From Didemnitutus sp047777955 (GTDB taxonomy: Bacteria; Verrucomicrobiota; Verrucomicrobiia; Opitutales; Opitutaceae): 64,000 nucleotides of DNA. Of the stretch, positions 54,845 through 62,938 are shown in pieces. The stretch lies in contig NZ_CP180537.1 of NCBI RefSeq assembly GCF_047777955.1, forward strand, positions 3,534,001 to 3,598,000, given 5' to 3'. A program made the translations under genes and the position numbers. Position 1 is the stretch's first letter. Every line of letters begins with the position of its first letter. The notes below the pieces were generated by a model. It was not told the DNA's origin and made no database searches. It worked only from the letters and a program-made list of their open reading frames with translations.

Positions 54845-55201
54845 TCAGACCTGCATGCGCATCAGCTCCTGGTAGGACTCGACGAGCTTGTTGCGCACCT
54901 CGACCATGAGGGAGAAGGCGACGGAGGCTTCCTGCATGGCGATGACGGACTGGTGGAGCTGGTCGGTCTCGCCGAGGAGCACCTTCTGGGTGAGCTCGTT
55001 GGCCTGGGTCTGCTTGGCGTCGACGGTGCTGACGAGGCCGTTGAGCATCTCGCTGAAGCCGTTGGCGCCGGGCGCGGCGGCGCGCATGCCGTCGGGCAGC
55101 GTGGCGAGGGCGGCGCTGGCGGCCTGCTTCTCGCGCAACGCGTCGGCGCGCGCCATGGCTTGCGGGACGAGGGAGGAGTAGACGGAACCGACGGGAGACA
55201 T
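54845..55201 (-). CDS. fliE: hook-basal body adaptor FliE
   Basis: Protein joining MS ring and rod; 118 residues. The conserved C-terminal half is FSEMLNGLVSTVDAKQTQAN, QKVLLGETDQLHQSVIAMQE and ASVAFSLMVEVRNKLVESYQ. Follows flgC by 6 bp in the usual flgB-flgC-fliE-fliF order. Confidence 0.97.
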   Translation of the reverse strand: MSPVGSVYSSLVPQAMARADALREKQAASAALATLPDGMRAAAPGANGFSEMLNGLVSTVDAKQTQANELTQKVLLGETDQLHQSVIAMQEASVAFSLMVEVRNKLVESYQELMRMQV

Positions 55202-55207
55202 GGGAGA

Positions 55208-55621
55208 TTACTTGCCGATCTCGAGGGTCTTCATCGCGAGGTTGCGCGAGTTCTTGACCACGGAGAGGTTGGCCTCGTAGGCGCGCGAGGCGGTGATGAG
55301 GTCAACCATCTCGTAGGCGAGGTTGACGTTGGGCATCGTGACGAGGCCGTCGGCGCCGGCGTCGGGATGCTGGGGATTGTAGACCTGCTGGCCGGGGGTC
55401 TTGTCGTTGGTGATGCCGCCGACGCGGACGGTGGTGAGCGAGGCGCCGCCGGTGCGCTTCACCAGCTCGGTTTCAAAGGAGACGATCTGGCGCTTGTAGG
55501 GGCCGCCTTCGGCGGTGCGGGTCGTCTGGGCGTTGGCGATGTTCTGCGCCACGATGTCGAGGCGCATCTTTTGCGCCGCGAGGGCGCCGGAGGTGACGTC
55601 GATGCCGGGGATGAGATTCAT
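55208..55621 (-). CDS. flgC: flagellar proximal rod protein FlgC
   Basis: Rod subunit, 137 residues, normal size. N-terminal IDVTSGALAAQKMRLDIVAQ and NIANAQTTRTAEGGPYKRQI; C-terminal GLVTMPNVNLAYEMVDLITA and SRAYEANLSVVKNSRNLAMK. Starts 12 bp after flgB. Confidence 0.98.
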   Translation of the reverse strand: MNLIPGIDVTSGALAAQKMRLDIVAQNIANAQTTRTAEGGPYKRQIVSFETELVKRTGGASLTTVRVGGITNDKTPGQQVYNPQHPDAGADGLVTMPNVNLAYEMVDLITASRAYEANLSVVKNSRNLAMKTLEIGK

Positions 55622-55633
55622 GCGTCAGCGGGG

Positions 55634-56017
55634 TCAGACGGCGCGCCCGGTGATGGCGAGCTTCAGCTGCTTGATGTTCCGGGAGACGACGTCGGTCAGG
55701 AATTCGTATTCGGCTGCGTTCTTGTTCATGGCGAGGAGCTCGTGCTCGATCTCGACCGTGTTGCCGTCGGGGCGCACCGTGCGCGCGTGGGTGTCCTCGA
55801 TGAGCTTGGGTTTCAGCTCGCTGGTGCGCTCGACCTCGCCGTTGCGCACGCTGGCCTTGAGCTGCTCCGCGAAGTCGGTGTTGACGTCGAGGCGGCGGTA
55901 ACCCGGGGTCTCGGCGTTGGCGATGTTGGCGGCGATGGCCTCCTGTCGCAGCGCCGCCGCGTCGAGGAGTTTTCGCGCGATCTGGTAGTTGCCGGACTGG
56001 AAGAGGGGGTCGACCAT
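55634..56017 (-). CDS. flgB: flagellar proximal rod protein FlgB
   Basis: Rod subunit, 127 residues from ATG 56017; an ATG at 56041 would add eight unrelated residues. Motifs: NYQIARKLLDAAALRQEAIA, ANIANAETPGYRR, and C-terminal NKNAAEYEFLTDVVSRNIKQ. First gene of the operon that runs to fliK(N). A degenerate sigma-54-like element is at 56030-56045, and it converges in control with the divergent cheR gene over a 220-bp intergenic region. Confidence 0.96.
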   Translation of the reverse strand: MVDPLFQSGNYQIARKLLDAAALRQEAIAANIANAETPGYRRLDVNTDFAEQLKASVRNGEVERTSELKPKLIEDTHARTVRPDGNTVEIEHELLAMNKNAAEYEFLTDVVSRNIKQLKLAITGRAV

Positions 56018-56029
56018 GCCGCTCGCGTA

Positions 56030-56045
56030 AACACGGCGCATGCCA
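56030..56045 (-). promoter_or_regulatory. degenerate sigma-54-like element before flgB
   Basis: Minus-strand TGGCATGCGCCGTGTT: the -24 box matches the other two flagellar elements exactly, but the -12 dinucleotide is GT, not GC. The predicted start is about 2 nt before ATG 56017. Uncertain. Confidence 0.35.
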
Positions 56046-56142
56046 GTGCGCGCCCCGCCCGCCCAAGCCGCGAGCTCTCAGTGAAATAAAGAAAATCTCC
56101 GCGCGCCCGCCGCCCCACCCGCCTCCCGGCGGCCGGGCACCC

Positions 56143-56158
56143 GGCAGAATTTTCCGCC
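56143..56158. promoter_or_regulatory. palindrome, putative activator site between flgB and cheR
   Basis: GGCAGAATTTTCCGCC, identical to the site before fliK(C). Its centre is 107 bp upstream of the flgB -24 GG, about one helical turn closer than the ~115 bp of the other three. It could also serve cheR. Confidence 0.45.
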
Positions 56159-56196
56159 CGCCCGGGTGAAGAAAAAATATTTTCGCCGCGACCGGC

Positions 56197-56223
56197 TTCA
56201 GCCCCGCGGGATTGCGCCGATGG
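56197..56223 (+). promoter_or_regulatory. weak sigma-28-like promoter of cheR
   Basis: TTCAGCCC, 11 nt, GCCGATGG. The -10 is good, the -35 weak (three of eight). Followed by TGAGG-N6-CCTCA (56226-56241) overlapping the cheR start codon. Confidence 0.4.
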
Positions 56224-56239
56224 TTGAGGACAATGCCTC

Positions 56240-57070
56240 ATGAGGGACAGTGAGTTCGAATTCATCCGCACCCTGGTTTACGAGCACAGCCGCATCCAAC
56301 TCGGCCCCGACAAACGGGAGCTGGTGGCGGCCCGGCTCGGCAAACGCCTGCGTGCAACCAAGACCGACTCCATCGGCCATTACTGCGAGTTGCTGAAAGC
56401 CGGCGACGCGGAGGACGAGCTCGCGCACCTGATCGACGCGATCTCGACGAACCACACCTTCTTTTTCCGCGAGAACGCGCACTTCGACTTCCTGCGCCAG
56501 CACATCGTCCCGGAGATGCAGGCCCGCCACCGCACCGAGCGCTGGCCGCAATTCTACGTCTGGAGCGCCGCCTGCTCCTCCGGCGAGGAGCCCTACTCCA
56601 TCGCCATGACCCTCACCGAGGCCCTGCCGCGCACCAGCGGCTGGAACTGGCGCATCGAGGCCACCGACATCTCCCACCGCATCCTCGACAAGGCCCGCAA
56701 CGGCATCTACCGCGACGACATCGTGGCCAAGCTGCCCGCCGCCACGATCAAGACCTACTTCCAGCGCGGCATCGGCCCGCAGGAGGGCAACTACCGCGTC
56801 CGCGCCGAGCTGCGCGCGATGGTTTCCTACCACCACCTCAACCTGCTCGAGGGCGAGCCGCCGTTCCGCGAGCCGTTCCAGGTCATCTTCTGCCGGAACG
56901 TCATGATCTACTTCGACCGCCCGACCCAGGAGGAACTGGTCAACAAACTGACTCGCCGCCTCGTGCCCGGCGGGTATCTGCTCGTCGGCCACAGCGAGAG
57001 CCTCACCGGCATCAAGCACTCCCTCCAGCTGGTGAAGCCTGCGATCTACCGTCGTCCGCTCCACTCCTGA
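56240..57070 (+). CDS. cheR: chemotaxis protein methyltransferase CheR
   Basis: Methylates glutamates on chemoreceptors using SAM; 276 residues. N-terminal helical domain (FEFIRTLVYEHSRIQLGPDK), then the Rossmann domain: STNHTFFFRENAHFDFL, FYVWSAACSSGEEPYSIAMT (SAM loop), WRIEATDISHRILDKARNGI, FQVIFCRNVMIYFDRPTQEE and LLVGHSESLTG. No TPR extension. It is followed 1 bp later by cheB, forming an adaptation pair, though no receptor, cheA or cheW lies in the window. Confidence 0.98.
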   Translation: MRDSEFEFIRTLVYEHSRIQLGPDKRELVAARLGKRLRATKTDSIGHYCELLKAGDAEDELAHLIDAISTNHTFFFRENAHFDFLRQHIVPEMQARHRTERWPQFYVWSAACSSGEEPYSIAMTLTEALPRTSGWNWRIEATDISHRILDKARNGIYRDDIVAKLPAATIKTYFQRGIGPQEGNYRVRAELRAMVSYHHLNLLEGEPPFREPFQVIFCRNVMIYFDRPTQEELVNKLTRRLVPGGYLLVGHSESLTGIKHSLQLVKPAIYRRPLHS

Positions 57071-57071
57071 C

Positions 57072-58241
57072 ATGTCGACGTCGAAAAAAATCCGCGTGCT
57101 CATCGTCGACGACTCCGCCGTCGTCCGCAAACTCGCCAGCGAGGCCCTCGCCGCCGACCCGGAGATCGAGGTCGTCGGCACCGCCGTCGATCCCTACATG
57201 GCGCGCGACAAGCTCAAGGAGCTCTCGCCCGACGTCCTGACGCTCGACCTCGAGATGCCGCGCATGGACGGCCTCACCTTCCTGCGCCTGCTGATGGAGC
57301 GCCGGCCGATGCCCGTCGTCGTCATGAGCTCGCTCACGCAGCGCGGCTCCGAATACGCCCTCGAGGCCCTGCGCCTCGGCGCGATCGATTTCCTCGGCAA
57401 GCCGAGCGGTTCCTACTCCTTCGGCAACCTCGGCCCGCAGCTCGCCGCCAAGGTCAAGACCGCCGCCCTCGCCCGCGTCCGTCCGCTCGCGCCCTCGACC
57501 GACAAGCCGATCGCCCACGCCGCGTCGACTCCGCCGATCCCCGCGCCCGCCGCGCCGGTCCGCTACGTGCCCGGCCTCAAGCCCGCCGTCGCCAAGACCC
57601 GCATCGACGCTGCGCGCCTGCGCCAGCTCGATCCGCGCTCCGTCATCCTCCTCGGCGCCTCCACCGGCGGCACCGAGGCGCTGCGCGACGTCCTCACCCA
57701 GCTGCCCGGCGATCTCCCCGGCATCGCCATCGTGCAGCACATCCCCGCGACCTTCTCGAAGGCCTTCGCCGATCGCCTCAACGGCCTCTGCCAGCTCGAG
57801 GTCCGCGAAGCCGTCGACGGCGACCGCCTCGCCCCCGGCCTCGCCCTGATCGCCCCCGGCAATTTCCACATGATGCTCCAGTGGGCGGGCGACCACTACC
57901 GCGTGCGCGTCGCCGACGGCCCGCCCGTCTGGCACCAGCGCCCGGCCGTCGATCTCCTGTTCAAATCCGCCGCGGATTGCGGCGCGGCCCCGCACGCCGT
58001 CGCCGGCATCCTCACCGGCATGGGCAAGGACGGCGCCGAGGGCCTGAAGCGCCTGCGCGACAAGGGCGCCACCACCTTCGCCCAGGACGAGGCCTCCTGC
58101 GTCGTCTACGGCATGCCCAAGGCCGCGTGGGAATGCGGCGCCGCGCAGATCCAGATCCCGCTCGACCGCATCGCCCCCTACCTCGTCGGCCGCAGCGAGG
58201 CGGCCCTGCACCACGTTCCCGCTTCCGCCTTCAGCGGCTGA
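57072..58241 (+). CDS. cheB: chemotaxis methylesterase CheB
   Basis: Response regulator with glutamate methylesterase/deamidase; 389 residues. Receiver domain (about 5-120): RVLIVDDSAVVRKL, phospho-acceptor Asp in LTLDLEMPRMDGL, VVMSSL and FLGKPSG. Pro/Ala linker (about 140-180). Catalytic domain (about 190-380) with Ser in LLGASTGGTEALR, His in IAIVQHIPATFSKAFADRL and Asp in AGILTGMGKDGAEGL. Complete triad. It opposes CheR. Confidence 0.98.
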   Translation: MSTSKKIRVLIVDDSAVVRKLASEALAADPEIEVVGTAVDPYMARDKLKELSPDVLTLDLEMPRMDGLTFLRLLMERRPMPVVVMSSLTQRGSEYALEALRLGAIDFLGKPSGSYSFGNLGPQLAAKVKTAALARVRPLAPSTDKPIAHAASTPPIPAPAAPVRYVPGLKPAVAKTRIDAARLRQLDPRSVILLGASTGGTEALRDVLTQLPGDLPGIAIVQHIPATFSKAFADRLNGLCQLEVREAVDGDRLAPGLALIAPGNFHMMLQWAGDHYRVRVADGPPVWHQRPAVDLLFKSAADCGAAPHAVAGILTGMGKDGAEGLKRLRDKGATTFAQDEASCVVYGMPKAAWECGAAQIQIPLDRIAPYLVGRSEAALHHVPASAFSG

Positions 58242-58245
58242 TCCC

Positions 58246-59514
58246 ATGAGCGCGCCTGTCAACCAGTCCCCGTCCATCCTGATCGTCGACGACGAGCCGG
58301 TCGTCCTCGGCGCGCTCAAGGAGACGCTCGAGCGCGAGAAATACCAGGTCGTCTCCTGCTCCAGCCCCATCAAGGCCCTCGCCATCCTCGAGGAGCGCGA
58401 CTTCGCCGTCATCATCTCCGACCAGAAGATGCCCGAGATGCTCGGCCTCGACTTCCTGATCGAGAGCCGCCGCCTCCGCCCGCACGCCTCCCGCATCCTC
58501 ATCACCGCCGTCCTCTCGCTGCCGACCATCGTCGACGCGATCAACAAGGGCGAAATCTTCCGCTTCGTGGCCAAGCCCTGGCTCCGCGAGGAGCTGCTCG
58601 CCACCGTCCGCAACGCCATCCAGCGCCACGACCTCGTCACCCACAACGAGGTGCTCATGGCCCAGACCCAGCAGCTCAACGCCCAGCTGATGGTCGCCAA
58701 CGGCGAACTGGAGAAGCAGATCGCCGCCCTCGAGCAGAAGCGCCAGCACCTCGACGCCGCCAACCAGGAGCTCGGCTCGCGCTACGAGAATTCCCTCGAG
58801 CTCTGCCGCCGCATCCTCACCGCCTACGACCCCACCCTCGGCGGCCAGGCCAAGGCCCTCGTCGAGTTCGCCTCGAAGATGGCCGAGAACGGCCCGTTCA
58901 GCGACGCCGAGAAGCACGCCCTCAAGTCCGCCGCCTGGCTCTGCGACCTCGGCCTCATCGGCGTCTCGCGCGAACTGCTCCGCTCCTTCCGCACCAATCC
59001 CGCCCAGCTCACCGACCGCGAGCGCGGCACGCTGCACAACCACCCGATCTACAGCCAGACCCTCGCCGCGCTCGTCGACCCGCGCCCCGAGGTCGGCGAA
59101 GTCATCCGCGCCCATCACGAGAACTTCGACGGCTCCGGCTTCCCCGACGGCATCGCCGCCAAGCTCATCCCCTGGCCCGCCCGCTGCCTCGCCGTCGCCG
59201 TCGGCTTCGTCGAGTCGTCCGCGCCCAAGCAGGCCACGATCGACGCCATCCTCGCGCGCTCCGGCACGAAATACGACCCCGAGGCCGTCCGCCTCTTCCT
59301 CAAGGTCACGCAGCTCGTCCATCTCCCGCGCCAGGTCCGCGAAATCCTGCTCGACGAACTCGAGCCCGGCATGGTGCTCGCCACCGGCATCTACAGCCCG
59401 CACGGCCTGCTGCTCATCGGCGAGGGCCAGGCCCTCGGCCCGGCCACGATCGCGAAGATCCGCGACCACAACCAGATCGCCCCCATCTCGCAGCGCCTGC
59501 TGGTCTACAGCTGA
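58246..59514 (+). CDS. response regulator with degenerate HD-GYP domain
   Basis: 422 residues. Receiver domain (about 10-125; ILIVDDEPVVLGALKETLE, Asp in VIISDQKMPEMLGLDFL, FVAKPW), coiled coil (about 140-190), then HD-GYP-like region (about 190-370). The family normally has an HD metal pair (H-D-I-G-K) and HHE..DG.GYP. Here the first reads AAWLCDLGLIGVS (His replaced by Cys, Lys by Leu), while HNHPIYSQTL and HHENFDGSGFPDG persist. It therefore may bind rather than hydrolyse cyclic-di-GMP. It follows cheB by 4 bp in the same operon. Confidence 0.88.
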   Translation: MSAPVNQSPSILIVDDEPVVLGALKETLEREKYQVVSCSSPIKALAILEERDFAVIISDQKMPEMLGLDFLIESRRLRPHASRILITAVLSLPTIVDAINKGEIFRFVAKPWLREELLATVRNAIQRHDLVTHNEVLMAQTQQLNAQLMVANGELEKQIAALEQKRQHLDAANQELGSRYENSLELCRRILTAYDPTLGGQAKALVEFASKMAENGPFSDAEKHALKSAAWLCDLGLIGVSRELLRSFRTNPAQLTDRERGTLHNHPIYSQTLAALVDPRPEVGEVIRAHHENFDGSGFPDGIAAKLIPWPARCLAVAVGFVESSAPKQATIDAILARSGTKYDPEAVRLFLKVTQLVHLPRQVREILLDELEPGMVLATGIYSPHGLLLIGEGQALGPATIAKIRDHNQIAPISQRLLVYS

Positions 59515-59584
59515 GCCGCGCGCGACGGCCCCGGCGCGCCGCGCGTCCGCGGCGGCGTTTGCCTGCGTCCCATAAGCCCCGCTC

Positions 59585-59602
59585 ACGGGGGCCGAAGGCC
59601 CC
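59585..59602 (+). terminator. GC hairpin after the che operon
   Basis: GGGGCC/GGCCCC with a short GAA loop in the 145-bp gap before the ABC transporter genes. There is no T-tract. A weak terminator or RNA structure. Confidence 0.4.
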
Positions 59603-59659
59603 TGCACACCCCGTCCGCGTCTTTGACTTCACCGCCGGGCGACGCACCATGCAGGACGC

Positions 59660-60385
59660 ATGTCGCCCGTCGCTGCCTCCGCCGAACAAGTCTTCCGCGT
59701 GCGCGGACTCACCAAAGTCTACGGCGAGGGCGCCGCGCAGGTCCGCGCGCTCTCGGGCGTCGACCTCGACCTGTCCGCCGGCGAACTCGTCGTCCTCCTC
59801 GGCCCTTCCGGCTCCGGTAAGACCACCCTGCTCAACCAGCTCGGCGGCCTCGACATCCCCACCGCCGGCGAGCTGCGCTACCGCGACATCGACCTCACCC
59901 ACGCCACCGAGGAGCGCCTGACGCTCTACCGCCGCGAGTCGGTCGGCTTCATCTTCCAGTTCTACAACCTCATCCCGAGCCTCACCGCGCGCGAAAACGT
60001 CGCCCTCATCACCGAGATCGCCGCCCACCCGCTCGCCCCCGAGACGGCACTCGAGATGGTCGGCCTCGGCGCGCGCATGGACCACTTCCCCGCCCAGCTC
60101 TCCGGCGGCGAACAGCAGCGCGTCGCCATCGCCCGCGCCATCGCCAAGCGCCCCGAGGTCCTGCTCTGCGACGAGCCCACCGGCGCGCTCGACGTCAAGA
60201 CCGGCATCGTCGTCCTCGAAGCCATCGAGCGCGTGAACCGCGAGCTCGGCACGCTCACCGTCATCATCACCCACAACGCCGTCATGGCCGATATGGCCGA
60301 CCGCGTGATCCACTTCATGGACGGCAAGGTCCTCGACGAGCGCCGCAACCCCACCCGCGCCGAACCTTCCACGCTCCGCTGGTGA
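59660..60385 (+). CDS. ABC transporter ATP-binding protein, MacB/LolD type
   Basis: Energises the exporter below; 241 residues, cytoplasmic. Walker A LLGPSGSGKTTLLNQLGG, Q-loop in GFIFQFYNLIPSLTARENVA, signature LSGGEQQRVAIARAIAKRPE, Walker B VLLCDEPTGALD, and the switch His in VIITHNAVMADMADRV. The FQFYNLIPSLTA stretch is typical of the MacB/LolD/FtsE group, which drive mechanotransmission rather than solute flux. Permease and membrane fusion genes follow, so the three make one tripartite exporter. Confidence 0.95.
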   Translation: MSPVAASAEQVFRVRGLTKVYGEGAAQVRALSGVDLDLSAGELVVLLGPSGSGKTTLLNQLGGLDIPTAGELRYRDIDLTHATEERLTLYRRESVGFIFQFYNLIPSLTARENVALITEIAAHPLAPETALEMVGLGARMDHFPAQLSGGEQQRVAIARAIAKRPEVLLCDEPTGALDVKTGIVVLEAIERVNRELGTLTVIITHNAVMADMADRVIHFMDGKVLDERRNPTRAEPSTLRW

Positions 60386-60400
60386 AAAACCGATCCATTT

Positions 60401-60483
60401 GCCCACGGAACACACCGAACACCCAGAAATGCGTCGGAACGAATCGGTCCGTCTCTTCCGTGTGTTACGTGTATTCCGTGGGC
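60401..60483. repeat. imperfect inverted repeat built of 9-bp TTCCGTG units
   Basis: The left arm has CCCACGGAA-CACACCGAA-CACCCAGAA; the right arm TTCCGTGTG-TTACGTGTA-TTCCGTGGG. Arms of about 29 bp pair with a few mismatches and enclose a smaller CGGA/TCCG hairpin. It looks like a REP-type dispersed repeat; TTCCGTG arrays of this kind are, to my recollection, frequent in Opitutaceae spacers. Confidence 0.75.
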
Positions 60484-60545
60484 ACCTCCGCGACCTTCCC
60501 CCTCTGTCCTCCGCCCTCCGGCTTCAGTAATCCGTCCTCCGTCTC

Positions 60546-62911
60546 GTGATCAGCCACCTCGACCGCAAGCTCCTCCGCGACCTGCGCCGCCTCAAGGGCC
60601 AGGCCGCCGCGGTCACGGTCGTCATGGCCTGCGGCCTCGCCATGCTCATCATGGCGCGCAGCCTCATCGCCTCGCTCGACGGCACGCGCGCCGAGTATTA
60701 CCAGACGCACCACTTCGCCGAGGTCTTCGCCTCGCTCAAACGCGCCCCCAACTACCTCGCGGCGCGCATCGCCGCCCTCCCCGGCGTCGCCACGGTGCAG
60801 ACCGACATCGCCGTCCAGGTCACGCTCGACCTGCCCGCGCTCGACGAGCCGGCGAGCGGCCTCGTGCGCTCGCTGCCCGACCACGACGCTCCCGAGCTGA
60901 ACCGCCTCTTCCTCCGCCGCGGCCGCTGGCTCACCCCGGGCGCGCGGGGCGAGGTGCTCGTGGGCGAGGCCTTCGCCGACGCCAACCACCTCCAGCCGGG
61001 CGACACGCTCGCCATGCTCCTCAACGGCCGCCGCCAGGAGTTCCGCATCGCCGGCATCGTCCTCTCCCCGAATACATCTTCGAATCGCGCCCCGGCGCCG
61101 CCCTGCCCGACAACCGCACCTACGGCATCTTCTGGATGCCCTACAAGGAGGTCGCCACCGCCTGGGACCTCTACGGCGCCTTCAACCGCGTCTCGCTCAC
61201 CCTCGAGCCGGGCGCGCGCGAGAGCGCGGTCATCGCCGGGCTCGACGCCCTGCTGAAACCCTACGGCGGCTACGGCGCCTTCGGCCGCAAGGACCACCCG
61301 TCGCACATCCGCGTGACCGACGAGATCCGCGTGCTCTCGATCCTCTCCATCGGCTTCCCCGCCGTCTTCCTCACCGTCGCGGCGTTCATGACCAACTCCG
61401 TGCTCACGCGCCTGCTCGCCCTCCAGCGCGAGCAGATCGCCATCCTCAAGGCCTTCGGCTTCACCAACCGCCAGATCGTCGTCCACTACCTGAAGTTCGC
61501 CGCCGTCATCGTGGTCGGCGGCACCGGGCTCGGCACCCTCGGCGGCGTCGCGCTGGGCGAGAAACTGGTGCGGATGTATACCCTGTTCTTCCGCTTCCCC
61601 GCGCTCGACTTCCGCCTCGACCAGCCGGCCGTGGCCATCGCGCTCTCCGTCGGCCTCGGCGCCGTGATCGCCGGCGTGTTCAGCGCCGTGCGCCGCGCCG
61701 CCCGGCTCCCGCCCGCCGAGGCGATGCGGCCCGAGCCGCCGGCCAGCTACCGCCCGTCCCTGCTCGAGCGCACCGGCGCCGGCCGCTGGTTCGGCACCTC
61801 GTTCCGCATCGCCGTGCGCAACATCGAGCGGCGACCCGTCCAGGCCTTCTTCACCATCGCCGGCCTCGCGCTGGCGACCGCGCTGCTCATCCTGCCCAAC
61901 ACCTTCAAGGCCGGCATCGCCGACGTGCTCGATTTCCAGTGGGACGTCGTGCAGCGCCAGGACATCAACCTCGGCCTCGCCGAGCCGTCGAGCGGGCGGA
62001 CGCTGCACGAGTTCGAGCGGCTGCCGGGCGTCATCGACGCCGAGCCCACGCGCTTCGCCTCCGTCCGCATCCACTTCCAGGGCCGCAGCCGCCAGATCGC
62101 GCTGCGCAGCCTCGAGGCCGGCGGCCGGCACAACCGCGCCGTCGACACCGCCGGCCGCGAGATCACGCCGCCCGCCGAGGGCCTGATCGTCTCCGCCAAG
62201 CTGGCCGAGGTCCTCGGCGCCCGGCCGGGCGACGAGCTCATCGTCGAGGCGCTCGAGGGCAGGCGCCCGGTCCGCGCCGTGCCGCTGGTGGCGCTGGCCG
62301 AGGACTTCACCGGCATCGCCGCCTACATGGAGCGCCACGCGCTCAACCGCCTGCTCGGCGAGGGCGACGTCATCACCGGCGCCACGCTCACGATCGACGC
62401 CGCGCGCCGCGGCGAGTTCCTCCACGCCCTCAAGGGCATCCCGCGCGTCAGCGCCGTGGCGATCAAGGAGTCGATGCGCCAGGCCTTCCGCGAGACCACG
62501 GCGCAGAGCATGGGCCTGATCCAGACCATCTACCTGACCTTCGCCGTCGTGGTCGCGTTCGGCGTCATCTACAACAACGCCCGCATCTCCCTCGCCGAAC
62601 GCGCGCGCGAGCTCGCCACCCTGCGCGTCATCGGCCTCACCCAGCGCGAGGTCGGCGCGATCCTCGTCATCGAGCTGGCGATCCTCGCCGCCGCCGCGCT
62701 GCCGCTCGGCCTGCTCCTCGGCACCGGCCTGGCCACCGGCATCATCCAGTCGGTGAACACCGAGACGGTGCGCCTGCCGCTCGTGTTCACCAGCTACACC
62801 TACACCTTCGCGGTCATCATCGTCCTCCTCGCCTCCGCGCTCTCCGCGCTCGTCGTCCTGCGCAAGCTCAAGCATCTCGACCTCATCGGCGCGCTCAAGG
62901 CCCCCGAGTAA
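60546..62911 (+). CDS. ABC transporter permease, double FtsX domain (frameshifted)
   Basis: About 788 residues after restoring one C in CCCC at 61066-61069; the frame then runs IVLSPEYIFESRPGAALPDN. Layout: helix 1 (AAAVTVVMACGLAMLIMARS), a large periplasmic MacB-core domain (about 45-250), three helices forming the first FtsX unit (LSIGFPAVFLTVAAFMTNSV; AAVIVVGGTGLGTLGGVALG), then a second core domain and FtsX unit (IYLTFAVVVAFGVIYNNARI; LAILAAAALPLGLLLGTGLA; YTFAVIIVLLASALSALVVL). The GTG start is used. It pairs with the ATPase and the membrane fusion protein as an efflux or lipoprotein-type export system; cargo unknown. Confidence 0.88.
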
Positions 62912-62938
62912 ACCCCGCCGCTCCCCTTGCCTTCCGTC

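Noticed and set aside
56226..56241. TGAGG-N6-CCTCA over the cheR start as an operator like the one before flhB
   Set aside because: Only the 5-bp arms match; the GGCA core shared by the other sites is missing.
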